Assembly (NCBI GenBank): GCA_964611645.1
Contig: CAZTAO010000062.1
Coordinates: forward strand, 1 to 26,010
Source of the DNA: CAZTAO01 sp964611645
GTDB lineage: Bacteria > Armatimonadota > UBA5829
Length of the DNA: 26,010 bases
Reading direction: 5' to 3'
Shown here piece after piece: positions 15,714 to 23,555 of this stretch. Positions within the stretch are counted from its first letter, which is position 1. Every line of letters starts with the position of its first letter. A program made the translations under genes and the position numbers. The notes under the pieces were generated by a model. The model had not been told where the DNA came from and did no database searches. It worked only from the letters and a program-made list of their open reading frames with translations.

Positions 15714-16928
15714 TCACCCGCGTACAGCCGAGTATATGTCTAACAACGATTCCAGATGCCGCTCGTGTGAAAACACCGTCTCCACAATACGCCGCGCGGG
15801 AGCGCCAAGGTCGCCCAGTGAACCGCGTTCCCGCCACATCTCCTGCATGCGGTTCCGCAGGGCAGCGGCGTCGCGTGATGGGAAGAGGAAGCCGGTCTTG
15901 CCTTCCTCCACCAACTCCGGGATACCGCCGATGTCGGCACCCAATACCGGTTTGCCGTATGCAAACGCCTCAAGCGCCGCCATTGGCGCGTTCTCATACC
16001 ACTCGGACGGCATAACACAAAACGCCGCCCCGCGATAGGCATCAGCCAGGGCATCGCCGCTGAGGTGCCCTATCAGTCTGACCCGGTCGCACATCGCGTG
16101 GCCCTCTATGTGCGCCTCAAGCTCCCCACGAAGAGGGCCATCACCCACAATGCGCAGCGGTAAATCCAGCCCCTCGACAGCATTCAGCAGCGTCATTAAA
16201 CCCTTCTCCGCTGACAGCCGCCCCACATAGAGCGCATAGTTACCCTCGCCGATAGCAGGTGAGACGGCGGACGCATCGATTGAGTTTGGCAGGTACGCCA
16301 GCCGATCCGCTGCCCATCCGCTGACCTCAAGCTTTCGCATCATGAACCTGCTGGGGCAAATGAATACCCGCACCGGCGCGTACTTCCTCCACACCTTTGT
16401 CACGTAAGCCTCCACGGTGTAGACCGCCGAGGCCGCCAGATCCGACTTGTGGCATCGTTTCAGCAAACACCGGTAGAAGTGTCCAACTCCGCACGCGTCG
16501 CAAACCTGCCCGTGATTCAGCGCAAGGTACGACGGGCACACCAGCTTGTAGTCATGAACGGTCAAGACCGCAGGTATGCCGGCATCGCCGATTACGTCCA
16601 AGACCGAGGCCGTCAGCCCGCCGTAGATGTTGTGGGCGTGTAATGCCTGCGGCCTGACATCTCCCAAGAACCGCCGAAACGCTCTTGCGGTTTCGTAGTT
16701 GTAGACTATCTTCGGCATCTGGCGGAGCTTGCCCAGCGCGCCGAGGGTGTTCACGTCAACCAGCGGCGGGTAGTAGTCCGCGTGAGCGGTTTCAATATCC
16801 TGCGATCCCCGACGCGAGAAGAATGTGACCGTGTGCCCTGAGCGCCGGAGCATATCCGCCTCGGCAAACATCACCCGCTCAGACCCGCCTCGCATGTAGA
16901 GGTAGTTGTTCGCGAAACACACGTTCAC
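15714..16928 (-). CDS. Glycosyltransferase family 4 with Cys-rich insertion
   Basis: The product is 404 aa from GTG 16928, which overlaps the Wzy-like stop as GTGA. The N-terminus VNVCFANNYLYMRGGSERVMFAEADMLRRSGHTVTFF has the GGSE loop. A middle segment LVCPSYLALNHGQVCDACGVGHFYRC...C carries four Cys typical of a GT4 subgroup in exopolysaccharide clusters. The donor site is NYALYVGRLSAEKGLMTLL, then VMPSEWYENAPMAALEAFAYGKPVLGADIGGIPELVEEG, with the E-x7-E pair. It adds a sugar to the growing repeat unit; donor and linkage are unknown. Confidence 0.9.
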   Translation of the reverse strand: MNVCFANNYLYMRGGSERVMFAEADMLRRSGHTVTFFSRRGSQDIETAHADYYPPLVDVNTLGALGKLRQMPKIVYNYETARAFRRFLGDVRPQALHAHNIYGGLTASVLDVIGDAGIPAVLTVHDYKLVCPSYLALNHGQVCDACGVGHFYRCLLKRCHKSDLAASAVYTVEAYVTKVWRKYAPVRVFICPSRFMMRKLEVSGWAADRLAYLPNSIDASAVSPAIGEGNYALYVGRLSAEKGLMTLLNAVEGLDLPLRIVGDGPLRGELEAHIEGHAMCDRVRLIGHLSGDALADAYRGAAFCVMPSEWYENAPMAALEAFAYGKPVLGADIGGIPELVEEGKTGFLFPSRDAAALRNRMQEMWRERGSLGDLGAPARRIVETVFSHERHLESLLDIYSAVRG

Positions 16929-18235
16929 TGCCGGGCTGCCTCTGTGTGAACGTTTCCGGGAGCGGCCCGCGCGGAGACCACGAACAGCACGAAGAGGCTC
17001 ATGACCAGGAAGTTGTCCAAGTTGTTCTCCGTGAACGCGTAGACAGCCATCATCACGCAGACCCACCGGCTCGACGGATCGACGCGCACATAAATAAGCA
17101 ACCACACCGCGATGTTTGCCAGGAGTCCGATCAGCCCCACTTCCAACAGCATTCTAAGGTAGTCATTGTGAGGCAGGCGCCCCGTAACCGCCTCACTGGA
17201 ACCCACGCCGTGCCCCAGCAGCCTCTCAAGCCAACTTGAGTGTTGGAACGTTATCAGGGTCTCGCGCCAGTGCATAATCCGCCACAGAGCAGACGTGGAC
17301 TCAGCGCCGCCATACTCCTTGCCCACATCCCAGTAGTTGATCTCGGAACCACGCGAGCGATCATTGAGCACGTCTACAACAGCGCAGACCTTGAGCATCA
17401 TATCCCCGACCGGCCCCCAGCGCTCCAGCTTCTGCGGGTCGATGCTTCTTGCCGATAAGAAGAAGAGGACAACAAGACTACCAGCCACAAGTACCGTCAA
17501 ATAGGCAGCCCGTGCGTACTTGGTCCGCGTCAGCCAGGCAAAGGCCCCGGCCATATATCCCAGCAGCGCTCCCACAGTCCCGGACAGCAGGATGAACGCC
17601 AGGGCGATTGAGTGTAATGCTGCCTTGAACCGCATGGAGTCTGAATTGTGGTCTATGAAGAATAGCAGGCTCATCGCGGCCAGCGCGAAGTTGTTGGGGT
17701 TGGCGAAGACGCTCTGGAGCCGTTCGCCGGATGCTCCTCCAGGGGCCATTGCGCCAATCATCAGCAGCCCCAGCACCGTCCCAAGCCCCCAGAACCGCGT
17801 GCGCGACTTGGAGAGCGGCGGGAGGTTCAGGTTTGCTGTCAGGAGGACCAGGAAATACAGCGCGGCGTACTTGGCCCAATAACCCAGGTTGAGGTCAGCC
17901 AGGAGAGTCGCGCCCGTCAGAGTCGCAGTCAGCGGTAGAATGCATGAGACCAGGAGCGCTATGGTGAGGCCGGATATCGGGATCGGGAATATGTAGCGCC
18001 CGTACTGTACGCCCACGAAAAGCAGGAAGCCCATCGCCCCGATGATCTGCAGGTTGATACCGGTGATGCCGCCAATCAGCGTGACTATCGCATAGCAGCA
18101 GTAGACGAAGATGATGGGGACCCATGGACACGTAGCGGAACGCTCGCCGATTGTCTCATCAGGCTCCGGCGCGACCTGCCGCGTGTGAATGGATCCCGCC
18201 TTCCCTTGCGTAACCTGTCGAGTTGGGTTGGACAC
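16925..18235 (-). CDS. O-antigen ligase/polymerase-like membrane protein (Wzy)
   Basis: The product is 436 aa from GTG 18235, with GGAG 7 nt upstream. The first about 40 residues are polar and cytoplasmic; about 10-11 hydrophobic helices follow. The Wzy_C-type loop is clear: WRIMHWRETLITFQHSSWLE, then LLGHGVGSSEAVTGRLPHNDYLRMLLEVGLIGLLANI, with R/H residues facing the periplasm as in WaaL/Wzy. Given Wzx and Wzc in the same operon, the role is most likely polymerisation of flipped repeat units. Low sequence conservation is normal for this family, so ligase activity cannot be excluded. Confidence 0.88.
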   Translation of the reverse strand: MSNPTRQVTQGKAGSIHTRQVAPEPDETIGERSATCPWVPIIFVYCCYAIVTLIGGITGINLQIIGAMGFLLFVGVQYGRYIFPIPISGLTIALLVSCILPLTATLTGATLLADLNLGYWAKYAALYFLVLLTANLNLPPLSKSRTRFWGLGTVLGLLMIGAMAPGGASGERLQSVFANPNNFALAAMSLLFFIDHNSDSMRFKAALHSIALAFILLSGTVGALLGYMAGAFAWLTRTKYARAAYLTVLVAGSLVVLFFLSARSIDPQKLERWGPVGDMMLKVCAVVDVLNDRSRGSEINYWDVGKEYGGAESTSALWRIMHWRETLITFQHSSWLERLLGHGVGSSEAVTGRLPHNDYLRMLLEVGLIGLLANIAVWLLIYVRVDPSSRWVCVMMAVYAFTENNLDNFLVMSLFVLFVVSARAAPGNVHTEAARQ

Positions 18236-18262
18236 GAAAACTCTCCAATGGAACGCTCTCTA

Positions 18263-19459
18263 CTACGGCGGCGAGTGTCCGCCTGCGGCGGCTGCAAACA
18301 ACTCACCCACCGTGTAGGCTTCGGCGACTATGCCGGGTATGGTTCGAGCCAGCGCGGCCCGAGTCTGAGCGCGCTCACCCAAAGCGCGCTCCGCTAGACC
18401 AAGTAGATCGACCAGGGGCTGCTTGCAGTCCCACACGAACTCCGACAGCCCAAGCATCCCCATCACCCCGGATGCCTTGTGGCTGTACTGCATTATCACA
18501 GAAGGAGTGCCCGCTGAGGCGGCACTGATTACTGAGTGCATGCGCCCGCCAATGAACATCTCGCACTTCTGCAGAACTCCTTTGTACACCGACGGCGGAT
18601 AGTCCCCCATCAGGCAGTACACGCCGGTACGGTCCCCCATCGCGTCCAGGATCATCTGAGCGGCCGCCCTGTCGTCTCCATCGGGAGACAGTCGCATCTC
18701 CTGGGTGAGGCCGGGGAAGCCCGCCGGGTAGATCTGATGCGGAACCAGAACAATCGGCAGACCCGTGATCCGACGCAGGTGTTCGACTAGCCCGGCCATA
18801 TCCGGAGCGTAAGGCCGACCGGTAGCCTGGGGGAAACGATGGTGTAGCAGTATGCTTGGATTCACCCCGATCAGAGGCGCTCCCACGGGAATGCCCTCGC
18901 GCCCAAGTATGTCGTCCACGGCAGCGTCGTCGGCGGAATCCAGCACAAAGGCAGTGTCCGGCAGGCATCGGACATCTCTCAGCCCCAGGCCTTCCACATA
19001 TTTCTTCGAGTTCGGCTCGCGCACGGTCAACACATCGAACAGAGACAGACCCCACCGGGCCATCAGCCTGTCGACCGCGCTCCTGAACGGCCCGACCGAC
19101 GCTGTGACCAGGATCAGCGGAACGCCCCGACGTTTGATTGCCAACGACTTCTGAAGCAGAGACCGCGACGGTGAGGACACGTAGCCGTCACCCCACGCGG
19201 AGGCTACAGCGTCAACTCTCTTCACGATATCGCGGAACTGCCGGATAGTGACCCATTGGGAGGGGCTGCGTTCCACATACTCTATCTCGAAGCCGGTGGA
19301 GTCCAGGTAGGTACGCTCGTGTTTCGGCAGACTGCTGAGCATCACAAATGACGCAGTTGGGAACTGCTTGCCCAGTATCTGCAAACACCCGATGATGAGG
19401 GCTTGTGTTCCGATGCTCACCGTCGGGATGCGGGATAAGGCGTCAACGAATATCTTCAT
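18263..19459 (-). CDS. Polysaccharide pyruvyl transferase family protein (CsaB/WcaK type)
   Basis: The product is 398 aa starting KIFVDALSRIPTVSIGTQALIIGCLQILG, the N-terminal nucleotide-fold motif of the family. It continues with VLTVREPNSKKYVEGLGL and LPDTAFVLD, a VLVPHQIYP segment, and the diagnostic C-terminal block CEMFIGGRMHSVISAASAGTPSVIMQYSHKASGVMGMLGL. These enzymes transfer pyruvate from phosphoenolpyruvate to a sugar hydroxyl, adding an acidic ketal. In organisms with SLH proteins, pyruvylated wall polymers are the ligand for SLH domains (CsaB); here its place in a Wzx/Wzy operon favours exopolysaccharide decoration, but a link to the SLH porin at 4407 is possible. It lies 22 nt downstream of the GT2 gene. 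Confidence 0.9.
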   Translation of the reverse strand: MKIFVDALSRIPTVSIGTQALIIGCLQILGKQFPTASFVMLSSLPKHERTYLDSTGFEIEYVERSPSQWVTIRQFRDIVKRVDAVASAWGDGYVSSPSRSLLQKSLAIKRRGVPLILVTASVGPFRSAVDRLMARWGLSLFDVLTVREPNSKKYVEGLGLRDVRCLPDTAFVLDSADDAAVDDILGREGIPVGAPLIGVNPSILLHHRFPQATGRPYAPDMAGLVEHLRRITGLPIVLVPHQIYPAGFPGLTQEMRLSPDGDDRAAAQMILDAMGDRTGVYCLMGDYPPSVYKGVLQKCEMFIGGRMHSVISAASAGTPSVIMQYSHKASGVMGMLGLSEFVWDCKQPLVDLLGLAERALGERAQTRAALARTIPGIVAEAYTVGELFAAAAGGHSPP

Positions 19460-19481
19460 AAGCGATTATCTGTGCCTGGTA

Positions 19482-20396
19482 TCACCACCTTGAATTGGCG
19501 GCGTACTCCCTCAGTCTGCTTACCAACTTGCCGGGCGCGAACAGCAGATATGACGGCCCCAGCCGCTTCTTCATCCGCACCTCGCGCCACTCCCGCTGCA
19601 CATCGCGGATCCGGGCCAATATGGCGTCCGCGTATCGGCCATCGGTTAGCTCATCGAATGATCTCAACACGTACGTGGTATCCTCAAACAAGCGCGATGC
19701 GCTCACTTGGCTGGTCATCCCCGTCGCCACCCGCCGCCTAACTGCCATAAGGTCATCTATGTATCCAAACGGCCCTTTGTGCGCCGCCCACAGCCGGAGA
19801 GTGAGATCGGGGCACCACACAGTCCTATCCCACTCCGGGATGCTCAAAGCAATGTCTGCCCGAAGCATAATGCTCGCGGTCGGGATGAAACAGGGTCGGG
19901 CTATCACATCGTCGATGGTGAGGGTCTCCCTGAGGTCCTTGGGGCAGTAGTAGCGAGGCCAGGTGGTCTTGCCTTCCCAGATTACCAGAGCGTCGTGGAA
20001 GCACATAGAGTAATCCGGGTGAGACTCCAGGAAATCTACCTGTCTCTGCAGCTTCAGGGGATCTATCCAGTAGTCATCGCCCTCGCACAGCGCGTGGTAC
20101 TTCCCTCTGCTTGCCGCGCGGACCCGTTTGGCGTTCTGCCACCCGCCCACATTGGATTCCGAGGTGATCAGACGGATGATGTCAGGGAACTCCTGGGCGT
20201 ATGATATGGCTAGGTCGCGGGTGCCGTCGTCGCTACAGTCCTCTCCCAGGACGATCTCGAACGGGAAACTGATCCGCTGCGCAAGAATCGACTCAAGGCA
20301 CTTGGCAAGATACCGTATTTGATTGTAGGTAATAACTCGCACGCTGACCAGCGGATCGGCGTTATGCGTTTGTGTGCCTGCGACATTTGTGTCCAC
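19482..20396 (-). CDS. Glycosyltransferase family 2
   Basis: The product is 304 aa from GTG 20396, with GAGG 5 nt upstream; first gene of the operon. It is a GT-A fold: VSVRVITYNQIRYLAKCLESIL at 17-38, EIVLGEDCSDDGTRDLA with the first Asp pair, KYHALCEGDDYWIDPLKL with the metal-binding DD motif, then FHDALVIWEG. This inverting enzyme transfers a sugar to the lipid-linked intermediate. The C-terminal region (RDVQREWREVRMKKRLGPSY) is basic and amphipathic and could bind membrane. Donor unknown. Confidence 0.92.
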   Translation of the reverse strand: MDTNVAGTQTHNADPLVSVRVITYNQIRYLAKCLESILAQRISFPFEIVLGEDCSDDGTRDLAISYAQEFPDIIRLITSESNVGGWQNAKRVRAASRGKYHALCEGDDYWIDPLKLQRQVDFLESHPDYSMCFHDALVIWEGKTTWPRYYCPKDLRETLTIDDVIARPCFIPTASIMLRADIALSIPEWDRTVWCPDLTLRLWAAHKGPFGYIDDLMAVRRRVATGMTSQVSASRLFEDTTYVLRSFDELTDGRYADAILARIRDVQREWREVRMKKRLGPSYLLFAPGKLVSRLREYAANSRW

Positions 20397-20506
20397 TGCA
20401 GCCTCGGTCCCGCGCGTGATTCAACTCCAAAGAGGACGTCTCGGAATCCCCGATGCCGCAGGTGCACACATCGCTTTCCGCGCTGAGTCAGTGTCGAAGT
20501 GGCTTC

Positions 20507-20535
20507 AGTGTATCACTTCAGGCCCTCGCCGTCAA
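20507..20535 (-). promoter_or_regulatory. Sigma70-like promoter of the exopolysaccharide operon
   Basis: On the minus strand: TTGACG (complement of 20530-20535), a 17-nt spacer, TACACT (complement of 20507-20512). The start site should be near 20500, giving a leader of about 100 nt before GTG 20396. It is the only good promoter seen for the ten genes. Confidence 0.65.
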
Positions 20536-20540
20536 GGCCG

Positions 20541-20560
20541 ACGTCCGACGACGTCCGACG
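20541..20560. repeat. Perfect tandem duplication of a 10-mer
   Basis: ACGTCCGACG is repeated twice directly, just upstream of the operon -35 box. It might be a binding site or a replication slip. Confidence 0.5.
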
Positions 20561-20573
20561 TAACAGCATCAGC

Positions 20574-20681
20574 ATGCGGGACGCCTTCTTCGTGCGGGTG
20601 CGCGAAGATAAGACCGCAGCACTGCCGGACGTCCGTTGGTCACAGGTGTCAGACCTTGTTCCGCTTCTCGCGCCTGTTTGA
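20574..20681 (+). pseudogene. Frame-shifted N-terminal piece of the AAA ATPase
   Basis: An ATG at 20574 opens a 35-codon frame, MRDAFFVRVREDKTAALPDVRWSQVSDL..., whose PDVRWSQVSDL resembles the P-D-V-x-W-x-x-V-G-G-L that precedes AAA domains of the CDC48/VAT group. It then leaves frame just before the ATPase core, which continues in another frame from about 20656. The usual helix of about 17-20 residues between these blocks is missing. This supports decay or a deletion plus frameshift. Confidence 0.45.
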
Positions 20682-21450
20682 GGCAGTAGGTGTCACAGCA
20701 AAACCCAGTGGCGTGATTCTAGCAGGCCCGCCCGGAACTGGCAAGACCCTGCTGGCTCGTGCGGTTGCCGGCGAATGCGGCGCTCATCTGGAAGTCGTCT
20801 CCGGGCCGGAGTTGCTGAGCCCTTACGTCGGAGCAACTGAACAGGCGCTGCGTGAGGTCTTCGACCGGGCCGCGAGGAACACCCCATCGCTCATACTCTT
20901 CGATGAACTGGATGCCATAGCTCCGTCGCGAGCTACAGCCGATGCCCACCACCAGCAGTCCATGGTCGCGCAGTTGCTTGCCTTACTTGATGGCCTTGAG
21001 TCACGCGAGGGGGTATTCGTTCTCGCCACCACCAATCGTCCCAAGTCAATTGACTCCGCGTTACGAAGACCCGGGCGGTTCGACCGGGTGGTCTGGATGA
21101 AGCTGCCGGATGAGCAGGGCAGGGGGGCTATACTACGGTATTATCTGAAACCGCTGAAGTTGCATCCAAGCATTGATGTTGATGCGCTGGTTGCCGATAT
21201 GTCCACAGTCACCAACGGCGCGTCCGGTGCGGACCTGGAATACCTGTGCCAGACGGCCGCGAGGGTTTGTGTGAAAGAGGGAATGATCCACGGCACGTTG
21301 CCGGAAGAGCTTACGATAGGCCGAGAGCATTTCGAGGCGGCATTGGCATCGTTGGACATTCCGACTACTGGCGGTATCATTCCGGTGATAACCAGCGGAA
21401 TGAGGCCGGAACGAAATGAACGGGATCTCAGCGGTGCCAGATCATTGTGA
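20656..21450 (+). CDS. AAA+ ATPase (CDC48/FtsH-like AAA domain), N-terminus disrupted
   Basis: The conserved frame runs from about 20656 (TTG, with AGGT about 9 nt upstream) to TGA 21448-21450, 264 aa. It shows FSRLFEAVGVTAKPSGVILA, Walker A GPPGTGKT (24-31), pore-loop-like LLSPYVGATEQALREVF, Walker B LILFDELDAI, sensor 1 VLATTNRP, the arginine-finger block LRRPGRFDR, and sensor 2 GASGADLEYLCQTAA. All catalytic parts of a classical AAA domain are intact, so it could bind and hydrolyse ATP; but the preceding helix and any N-terminal substrate domain are lost or shifted. The frame stays open back to 20374, but that part is not protein-like and overlaps the operon promoter. It is likely a remnant of an AAA unfoldase or segregase-type protein, or a stand-alone single AAA module. 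Its stop codon lies in the first repeat of the adjoining array. Confidence 0.7.
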   Translation: MFRFSRLFEAVGVTAKPSGVILAGPPGTGKTLLARAVAGECGAHLEVVSGPELLSPYVGATEQALREVFDRAARNTPSLILFDELDAIAPSRATADAHHQQSMVAQLLALLDGLESREGVFVLATTNRPKSIDSALRRPGRFDRVVWMKLPDEQGRGAILRYYLKPLKLHPSIDVDALVADMSTVTNGASGADLEYLCQTAARVCVKEGMIHGTLPEELTIGREHFEAALASLDIPTTGGIIPVITSGMRPERNERDLSGARSL

Positions 21451-21582
21451 GTTTGGTGAGTTTCGTGAGTTAGATTCCGCCCGATCCAAAGTTCATTGTC
21501 TAGTTTACGCGCATGTGCATGCACGCGTGTACACGCACATGAGGCGACGGGGAAAGCAACTCACCAAACTCACCAAACTCAC
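21447..21582. repeat. Element A: inverted arrays of 9-nt repeats around an alternating Pu-Py tract
   Basis: The left arm, 21447-21473, is three direct 9-nt units: GTGAGTTTG, GTGAGTTTC, GTGAGTTAG. The right arm, 21557-21582, is the complement of GTGAGTTTG, GTGAGTTTG, GTGAGTTG. Arms could form a stem of about 26 bp with one or two mismatches and an 83-nt loop. The loop holds 21506-21541, a 36-nt run of uninterrupted pyrimidine-purine alternation with CATGTGC/GCACATG ends, a sequence class prone to Z-DNA or cruciform. It lies between the convergent AAA and AlbA_2 genes. Confidence 0.9.
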
Positions 21583-21650
21583 ACGCTATCGAAAACACCG
21601 TGGGCAGTCCAAGCACTTAAGCGGCCGCGAGTTGATAGCCTGACAATCCC

Positions 21651-21716
21651 AATCGCTCACTAATCGCTCACTAATCGCCTACTAATCGCCTACTAATCGC
21701 CTACTAATCGCTTACC
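21651..21716. repeat. Six tandem 11-bp repeats (iteron-like)
   Basis: Units AATCGCTCACT x2, AATCGCCTACT x3 and AATCGCTTACC follow each other without gaps. The 11-bp period is close to one DNA turn, so equivalent bases face one side, as in protein-binding iterons. The last unit overlaps the 3' end of the AlbA_2 gene and supplies its TAG stop. Confidence 0.9.
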
Positions 21717-23047
21717 TGATCAGGACTGCGTAGCACATAACGTGTCGAACGTCCCTCTCCGACTCGTTCGAGAATGCTGCTATCGGTCATTGTTGCTAAG
21801 TCCTTGAACGCTTGGGCTCTACTAAGGCTGAACAGCCTTCCATAGGCTCCAGTCGTAATGCTTCCGTGCTCACGTACATAACTCAGGGTCGCGCGTTGTC
21901 GCTGTGTCATGCGGTCAGTTTCCAGGGTCACCACGGCGGTCTCTGGCTTCTTGAAGCGGACGATGAACGTACCCATCGCAGATACAAACTCCGGCCTCGG
22001 CATACCGCGCTCCTCGCAAGCGCGGACAATCCGCAGAGTGCCTGTGCCCCAATGCTCGATGAGCCTCGCACGATGCATGGCCTCAGCCAGCCGCGGATTG
22101 CGCGGCCGAGATGGGTGCTCACGATAGAGTTCCTCAACGGAGAGTCCGAATGGAAGCATTCCCGGATTCCAGACCTCCAGTCGGTCATCGTAGATACGGA
22201 CTTGCACGGTACCGGTCATCGTGTAGTCCCTGTGGCATATGGCATTGGTGATCGCCTCGCGCACTGCATCGGCTGGGTATTCAGGTACCACCTCGTGTTC
22301 TGGTCTGCCCGTAATCACGGGCTGCTGCCGGGTATTGCGCACAACAAATGCCAGCGCTTCTCCCAACTGCGAGAACGCATCTCCGGCAAAACTTCTCTCA
22401 TCAAGAAATCTCACGGAGTCAGTTCCCAGAAACCTAGCGCACATCACCTGGGCTTCTACCACGTATCTGCCCGGGTGTGGGGTGAAAAGCAGTGCGGCGG
22501 CGTTGCAGGGTTCGTCGCCAGCAAGCAGATTCAGGTTCTGCATTACACTTTCCGTCGACGTGCCGGTGTCCTGCCCAGCGCGCTTGAGGAACGATGTTAC
22601 TAGCTCTCGATCAATGCCATCCACCGTCAAGCCACGGCAAGGCAGCGAATCCCAAGTCCGTCCCGAGGTTACTTCCATCAGGCGCTTGGTTTCGTCGCGC
22701 GACAGCCGTTGGTTCGTTCTGCCAACGCGCTTCAGCGGACGGGAGAATGCATAGACCGGTTTGACTGGACTCTCCTCGACAGTCACAGTGATCACCGCCG
22801 ACCCCTCAAGACCGTCAAATGAAATGGATGGGAACTGCGGCGGGTCAGTATTATCCCTGATGTAGTTGGCGAGGTCTTCCAGGGTCCTGTTCCCGATCTG
22901 AACCCCGACTCTCACGCCGTCGTTGTTCAGACCGATGCGTACGACGCCGCCCGACGCCGTGGCAAACGCAGCTACGGATTCGGTGATCTCCTTGCGTTCG
23001 GACAGAGAAAGCGTGTTTTCGGTTGTCTCGGATTCCTTGATGTTCAC
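21704..23047 (-). CDS. AlbA_2 / GHKL-ATPase putative transcriptional regulator with C-terminal winged helix
   Basis: From GTG 23047 the product is 447 aa and begins with the family's usual NIKESETTENTLSLSERKEI. Residues about 5-125 are the AlbA_2 (Schlafen AlbA-like) nucleic-acid-binding domain: ITESVAAFATASGGVVRIGL, then LKRVGRTNQRLSRDETKRLM. The middle has VREAITNAICHRDYTMTGTVQVRIYDDRLEVWNPG and a GTGTLRIVRACEERGMPRPEF segment of the HATPase_c_4/GHKL type. The C-terminus (TQRQRATLSYVREHGSITTG, YGRLFSLSRAQAFKDLATM) is a winged helix. Such proteins are common as accessory regulators and near mobile elements; the regulated function is generally unknown. ATG 23074 is an alternative start, but would put it inside the HTH gene. 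TATAAT lies 6 nt before GTG. The C-terminus runs into the 11-bp repeats. Confidence 0.85.
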   Translation of the reverse strand: MNIKESETTENTLSLSERKEITESVAAFATASGGVVRIGLNNDGVRVGVQIGNRTLEDLANYIRDNTDPPQFPSISFDGLEGSAVITVTVEESPVKPVYAFSRPLKRVGRTNQRLSRDETKRLMEVTSGRTWDSLPCRGLTVDGIDRELVTSFLKRAGQDTGTSTESVMQNLNLLAGDEPCNAAALLFTPHPGRYVVEAQVMCARFLGTDSVRFLDERSFAGDAFSQLGEALAFVVRNTRQQPVITGRPEHEVVPEYPADAVREAITNAICHRDYTMTGTVQVRIYDDRLEVWNPGMLPFGLSVEELYREHPSRPRNPRLAEAMHRARLIEHWGTGTLRIVRACEERGMPRPEFVSAMGTFIVRFKKPETAVVTLETDRMTQRQRATLSYVREHGSITTGAYGRLFSLSRAQAFKDLATMTDSSILERVGEGRSTRYVLRSPDQVSD

Positions 23048-23053
23048 AGCGCC

Positions 23054-23059
23054 ATTATA
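23054..23059 (-). promoter_or_regulatory. TATAAT 6 nt before the AlbA_2 GTG (possible leaderless promoter)
   Basis: The minus strand reads TATAAT-GGCGCT-GTG. Transcription starting about 7 nt after the box would begin at the start codon. The box also overlaps the TAA stop of the HTH gene, so chance is possible. No good -35 is visible. A perfect palindrome TATGTACATA (23066-23075) lies just upstream. Confidence 0.35.
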
Positions 23060-23552
23060 CCATTCTATGTACATACATTCTCGAACCTCGGAACCCGGCC
23101 CGTGTCTGCTTCGCCACCAGCCAATCCAGGCCACGCTTCCTGAACTCTCGGCCCAGAGTGTCAGCAGACAGGCTCTCCAGATCGAAGCCTTCGCACAACA
23201 CCACAGCTAAAGCCTTCAGCGACCAGTAGTCCGAATCGATTCCGTGGTTGCGGGGAGAGTCTGCTACGACTTGGTCGGTGGCTTCAGTGGGAATATCGGC
23301 GAGGCGACGGGGACGTCCGGTGACTGGAGCGCGTGGCACAGACTCTATGCCTGCTTTGTTGAAAGCAGCAACGCCATTCCTGGCAGCGCGCTCGGACACT
23401 GACAGCGCCGCGCCGATCTGCGCAGTGGTCTTGCCCTGCGATGACATGAGAATACACAGCGCTCGTCTGCGCGTTACTCCGTCATGTGACTGTGAGAGCA
23501 CTCTAAGTTGAGCGTCTTCCTCGGGGGTGATGGTTCTAGCGAACATAGCCAT
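23055..23552 (-). CDS. Helix-turn-helix protein, IS630-transposase-N-terminus-like
   Basis: This 165-aa protein has a homeodomain-like HTH at about 28-70 (TRRRALCILMSSQGKTTAQIGAALSVSERAARNGVAAFNKAG), a GRPRRLADIP linker at about 79-88, and a second helical domain (SDYWSLKALAVVLCEGFDLESLSADTLGREFRKRGLDW). This order matches the N-terminal DNA-binding half of IS630/Tc1-type transposases, but the DDE catalytic half is absent; the frame ends at 23055, 7 nt before the AlbA_2 gene. Either a transposase remnant or, because it is intact, well spaced and paired with AlbA_2, a domesticated DNA-binding protein. The upstream GTGAT-TAT-ATCAC palindrome overlaps its TATAAT, which suits autoregulation. Confidence 0.75.
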   Translation of the reverse strand: MAMFARTITPEEDAQLRVLSQSHDGVTRRRALCILMSSQGKTTAQIGAALSVSERAARNGVAAFNKAGIESVPRAPVTGRPRRLADIPTEATDQVVADSPRNHGIDSDYWSLKALAVVLCEGFDLESLSADTLGREFRKRGLDWLVAKQTRAGFRGSRMYVHRMV

Positions 23553-23555
23553 GCA

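Noticed and set aside
20374..20655. Long N-terminal extension of the AAA frame from an ATG at 20374
   Set aside because: The translation is not protein-like, overlaps the GT2 start and covers the exopolysaccharide promoter; AAA similarity begins only at about 20656.
21447..21582. Element A as an ordinary rho-independent terminator for the AAA gene
   Set aside because: The loop is about 83 nt, the arms are direct-repeat arrays, and no U-tract follows the right arm.
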